A stretch of 64,000 nt of DNA from JAGTVG01 sp964543195 (GTDB lineage Bacteria; Bacteroidota; Bacteroidia; Cytophagales; Cyclobacteriaceae): positions 1-64,000 of the forward strand of contig CAZIXF010000018.1 of the NCBI GenBank assembly GCA_964543195.1, given 5' to 3'. This document shows positions 61,036-64,000 of this stretch, piece after piece (position 1 is the first letter of the stretch; each line of letters begins with the position of its first letter). The position numbers and the translations under genes are program-made. The notes beneath the pieces were generated by a model. The model was given only the letters and a program-made list of their open reading frames with translations, had not been told where the DNA came from and ran no database searches.

Positions 61036-62331
61036 TTAATTCTTCATAAAGAGCCATTTCCCCAGGATTCTGTAATTCACCTTGGCTCCATGCATCAGGA
61101 TCCCTATTCTGTAGATCCGGCTCGCCAGCCACATGGTAAATATAAAACCTCCCACAAGAAGAATCATGGAGAGGATCAATTCCCAGTAGGGTACACCAAA
61201 GGGAAGGCGCATCATCATTACAATGGGTGAAAATAACGGTATTATGGATAACCAGAAGGCAAGATTACCATCCGGTTCTCTGATTATGGCGCTTAACACG
61301 ATCAACGAAAAGATCAACGGTATGGTTATCGGTAATTGAAACTGCTGGGCATCCGTATCATTGTCGACGGCCGATCCGATTGCCGCAAAAAGGGACCCGT
61401 ACATCAGATAGGCCCCAAGGAAATAGAATAAAAAAGCAAAAATCAGCAAGGATACATTAATGGATTCCAGGGCCTGGAATATTTCTATCATCAGGTCGGG
61501 TTCAGCCTGCTGAACCTGTTCCATAGCCGGGCCGGTATCGCTAAGCTCTGTGCTTCCGATATTAAATGAAGCGCCCACAACCGAAGTGATAGCAAATCCC
61601 AGGATCACCCATATCAGAAATTGGGTAAGCCCCACTGCCCCGACTCCGATTATTTTACCTACCATCAATTGAAAAGGCCGTACCGATGAAACGATCACTT
61701 CCACTATCCGGTTTGATTTTTCCTCTATTACCCCACGCAGAATCTGTATGCCATATATGAAAATAAAAAAGTAGATCATAATGGCCGAAATATATCCAAT
61801 GGCAGTGGCCACACCCGCACTGCCCGCCTTTTCACCGGATTCCGTGAGATTTATGGTATCAATAGAAATATCGGCCTGAAGATTATCCAGGGTTTCCCGG
61901 TCTATCTCGGACCGGATGAGTTTGAGCTCTTCAATCTTATTTTTCAGGGCTCCTTCCAGGGTACTGATTACATCGATACTGGGATTGGTTTCCGTAAAAA
62001 GGGTGATCGCTTCCGGATTATCAATATTGATAGGAGGGATATACAACAAGCCATAACTCTCATTCTCTGAAAGCCGTTTTTTGGCTTCTGAAATATCCTG
62101 TTGCATATAAATGAAATTCAGTGATCCGGTTTCGGTTAATTCATTTTTAAAATAACCGGATTCGTCAATCACATTAATGGTTCTCTCTTCGGTTTCCCTG
62201 GTGGCCAGCCATATCGGTATCACCCATAAACTGGCAATCAGCAAGGGACCGATAATGGACATGATGATGAAAGATTTTTTTCTGACCCTGGTCAGGTATT
62301 CTCTATGAATGATTAGCCATATCTTATTCAT
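61036..62331 (-). CDS. ABC-2 type transporter permease (NatB-like)
   Basis: A 431-residue permease. An N-terminal helix and a large extracellular domain of about 150 residues (residues 45-180, with ETNPSIDVISTLEGALKN) precede five or six helices, including VATAIGYISAIMIYFFIFIY, GAVGLTQFLIWVILGFAIT and IFAFLFYFLGAYLMYGSLFA. The start WLIIHREYLTRVRKKSFIIM is typical of the NatB/sodium-extrusion and related ABC-2 families. It overlaps the ATPase gene by 8 bases; the pair should export ions, lipids or drugs. Substrate unknown. Confidence 0.87.
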   Translation of the reverse strand: MNKIWLIIHREYLTRVRKKSFIIMSIIGPLLIASLWVIPIWLATRETEERTINVIDESGYFKNELTETGSLNFIYMQQDISEAKKRLSENESYGLLYIPPINIDNPEAITLFTETNPSIDVISTLEGALKNKIEELKLIRSEIDRETLDNLQADISIDTINLTESGEKAGSAGVATAIGYISAIMIYFFIFIYGIQILRGVIEEKSNRIVEVIVSSVRPFQLMVGKIIGVGAVGLTQFLIWVILGFAITSVVGASFNIGSTELSDTGPAMEQVQQAEPDLMIEIFQALESINVSLLIFAFLFYFLGAYLMYGSLFAAIGSAVDNDTDAQQFQLPITIPLIFSLIVLSAIIREPDGNLAFWLSIIPLFSPIVMMMRLPFGVPYWELILSMILLVGGFIFTMWLASRIYRIGILMHGAKVNYRILGKWLFMKN

Positions 62332-63238
62332 TTTCCCTGGAATTAACCTGTCTGATAAAAATGTCGTTCATGCTGGGTATTTTTTCAATAAACGAATGGA
62401 TCTCTATTTTATCCATCAGGGATTTGAGCAATTCGTTGGGGCTGGTGTTATCTGTGATCCGGATCTTTGTATAGAAACGGTTATTATCCATGGGCTGCTT
62501 GTCAATTATTTCAAAACTTCCATTGAGGGCTTCAAGATCATGAATATGCTCGACAAGATAGGTGTTGGTTTTATACTTTTCCTTGATTTCATTTTTTGAG
62601 CCTTCCAGAATAACCTTCGATTTATTGATCAGGGCAATATTATCACATAATTCCTCCACCGATTCCATTCGATGGGTAGAAAGGATTATGGTACTTCCCT
62701 TTTTACGTAATTCCAGGATCTCATCCTTTATCAGGTTGACATTGATCGGGTCGAATCCGGAAAAAGGTTCGTCCAGTATGATCATTTCAGGCTCATGGAG
62801 GACAGTTGAGATAAACTGGATCTTCTGTTGCATTCCTTTGGAAAGATCTTCGATCTTTTTGTTCCACCAGTCATAAATCTCATACTTCTGCAGCCATTGT
62901 TTTATTTTATCAGAGGCTTCGCCGGCAGACATACCTTTCAGACGGGCAAGATAAATTAACTGCTCGCCGACTTTCATTTTTTTATATAATCCCCTTTCTT
63001 CCGGCAGATAACCGATCCTGGAAATATGTTCTTCCTTTATTCTCTCTCCTGAAAAATAGATCTCTCCATGATCGGCAAAAATAATCTGTGTGATGATTCG
63101 GATCAGGGTGGTTTTTCCGGCTCCATTCGGTCCCAATAATCCGAAAATGGATTGCCGGGGAACACGTATATTAATGTTTTTTATAGCCCAGAAATCTCCA
63201 TAGCTCTTGGAGATATTTTCGGTGTATAATTGATCCAC
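62324..63238 (-). CDS. ABC transporter ATP-binding protein
   Basis: A 304-residue ATPase of the NatA/DRA type. Walker A GLLGPNGAGKTTLIRIIT at about residue 35, signature DLSKGMQQKIQFISTVLHEP near 130 (LSKGMQQK in place of LSGGQ), Walker B MIILDEPFSGFDPINVNLIK and the H-loop STHRMESVEELCD. The last 90 residues form the extension common to this subfamily. It pairs with the overlapping permease. Confidence 0.92.
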   Translation of the reverse strand: MDQLYTENISKSYGDFWAIKNINIRVPRQSIFGLLGPNGAGKTTLIRIITQIIFADHGEIYFSGERIKEEHISRIGYLPEERGLYKKMKVGEQLIYLARLKGMSAGEASDKIKQWLQKYEIYDWWNKKIEDLSKGMQQKIQFISTVLHEPEMIILDEPFSGFDPINVNLIKDEILELRKKGSTIILSTHRMESVEELCDNIALINKSKVILEGSKNEIKEKYKTNTYLVEHIHDLEALNGSFEIIDKQPMDNNRFYTKIRITDNTSPNELLKSLMDKIEIHSFIEKIPSMNDIFIRQVNSRENE

Positions 63239-63303
63239 GATTACGTTTGTAAAAAATTAATTGAAAACGAGGCGTAAATATAAAAAATTGAAAATCAGAA
63301 ACG

Positions 63304-64000
63304 TTACTTTGACTTAACAAATTTGATCTGACCTACGGCTACATCAAGGTCGAAAGAAAGAATATTAGGGGCATTTTTATGGTAGATATCATTCACATAG
63401 GTATGCTTCTTAATTTTTTTAAAATGCCTTGGAAGCTTTACGTGACATAGAGGTGAATTGTGAATATTAATGATAACAGGGTATTCTTCTTCTTCAGGCA
63501 AACCGATAATTAAGTTCCCTGCTCCGACACTGGCTGACACGTTACTGGGAGAATTCAGTAAATCTGAATATTCCAGGATCAAAGCTCCGAAATTCACATC
63601 GGCGATCACGGTTTGAGCCTGGGAATAGTTCATTTTCTTCACCGTCAGGGAACCAAGATCCACTTTCACAAAAAAAGTATCCATTTTCACCGGGTTCAAC
63701 CGTCCTTCCATATAACTCACATTTACTTCTGCGCTTCCTGTATTTATTTTTAACCTTTCGATTGGAAGATTTGAAAGATCAACACTTGCATCACCAACAG
63801 CATAGTTAAGCATCAACCGCATGGGTTTTTCATCAGCCAGATAAAGATCCCAATGATCATTATGGCTGGTCGAACTGGCAAAAAATTTCTGTGAAAGGGA
63901 TGTTCCCCTCTGGTTAACGGGGTCATTTAAATTTATAAACAGGCATTCAATATTGTTACCCTGTTCACGAACGGTATAGATTTTCGGTGTGGAATTGTTT
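63304..64000 (-). CDS. Hypothetical protein with toast-rack/LiaF-like repeats (partial)
   Basis: The reading frame is open from the window edge (64000) to 63304, so the start lies outside the window and the internal ATG at 63822 is not the start. The visible 232 residues show repeated beta-strand turns: LNYAVGDASVDLSNLPIERL, KINTGSAEVNVSYMEGRLNP, VDLGSLTVKKMNYSQAQTVI and VNFGALILEYSDLLNSPSNV, a ladder typical of toast-rack and DUF4097-like domains of the LiaF group. It precedes the ABC ATPase by 65 bases, so it may belong to the same envelope-stress cluster as the permease and kinase. Confidence 0.7.
   Translation of the reverse strand, partial: NNSTPKIYTVREQGNNIECLFINLNDPVNQRGTSLSQKFFASSTSHNDHWDLYLADEKPMRLMLNYAVGDASVDLSNLPIERLKINTGSAEVNVSYMEGRLNPVKMDTFFVKVDLGSLTVKKMNYSQAQTVIADVNFGALILEYSDLLNSPSNVSASVGAGNLIIGLPEEEEYPVIINIHNSPLCHVKLPRHFKKIKKHTYVNDIYHKNAPNILSFDLDVAVGQIKFVKSK

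Noticed and set aside
1..64000. Search for tRNA, rRNA, CRISPR arrays, phage genes and transposases.
   Set aside because: No cloverleaf, repeat-spacer pattern, integrase or DDE transposase was visible; the repeats found are widely spaced and contain no frame.

Overview
The window looks like a chromosomal segment from a member of the Bacteroidota. The support is a textbook promoter of that phylum (TTTG-N19-TACCTTTG) in front of rplU-rpmA, weak or absent Shine-Dalgarno sequences, AT-rich spacers, and many phylum-typical families: DUF3078, DUF2797, OsmC, a sensor kinase with an HQLGTP box, anti-sigma proteins ending in a TonB domain, and an atpD-atpC pair standing apart from the other ATP synthase genes. 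Genus or family cannot be read from the sequence. I see no rRNA, tRNA, CRISPR array, prophage or intact transposase. Most of the segment is core and housekeeping, interrupted by short decayed or repetitive stretches.

Layout. 1-7.8 kb: sigma factor with anti-sigma/TonB protein, aspartyl protease-PDZ protein, SNF2 helicase, PLP-dependent deaminase, stand-alone PAS protein. 7.8-13.2 kb (minus strand): DUF3179 lipoprotein with an outer-membrane protein, WG-repeat protein, Gfo/Idh/MocA oxidoreductase and a WD40 remnant. 13.2-26 kb: membrane protein, GNAT acetyltransferase, a DoxX / Tat-like / TIM-barrel fusion, a symporter remnant, a ZIP-methyltransferase-ApbE operon, ruvB-queG, corA, DUF1761, a frameshifted remnant, a large hydrophobic hypothetical protein and a truncated exonuclease. 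26-33.4 kb: rplU-rpmA, then a tightly packed minus-strand operon (exonuclease, double-ATPase ABC protein, RNase R, polyprenyl synthase, rhomboid protease). 33.5-46 kb: M23 peptidase, OsmC, fused 5-oxoprolinase, family 9 glycosyltransferase, DUF6165, geranylgeranyl-reductase-like flavoprotein, AsmA-like protein. 46-57.8 kb: ribD-msrC-arcA-PQQ dehydrogenase operon, prmC, nucleoid-associated protein, C2-like protein, DUF3078, DUF2797, elbB, an RluA-type synthase and a lipoprotein. 57.9-64 kb (minus strand): atpC, atpD, sensor kinase, ABC-2 permease and ATPase, and a partial protein running off the window.

The most unusual signal is a dispersed intergenic element of about 235 bp, present in three complete copies (13978-14212, 33536-33769, 53975-54208) and one copy cut by the window edge (1-64). 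All copies have the same orientation. Complete copies are nearly identical, end in imperfect terminal inverted repeats bounded by TTAA, and contain a nested set of hairpins in which two of the few variable positions fall in predicted loops. It contains no open reading frame and resembles a MITE or a mobile structured RNA/regulatory element. A diverged relative or solo end lies at 25778-25869, and a second, unrelated MITE-like unit lies at 56292-56453.

Four gene remnants (WD40, sodium:solute symporter, exonuclease, and an unidentified frameshifted gene) show ongoing gene decay in the spacers.
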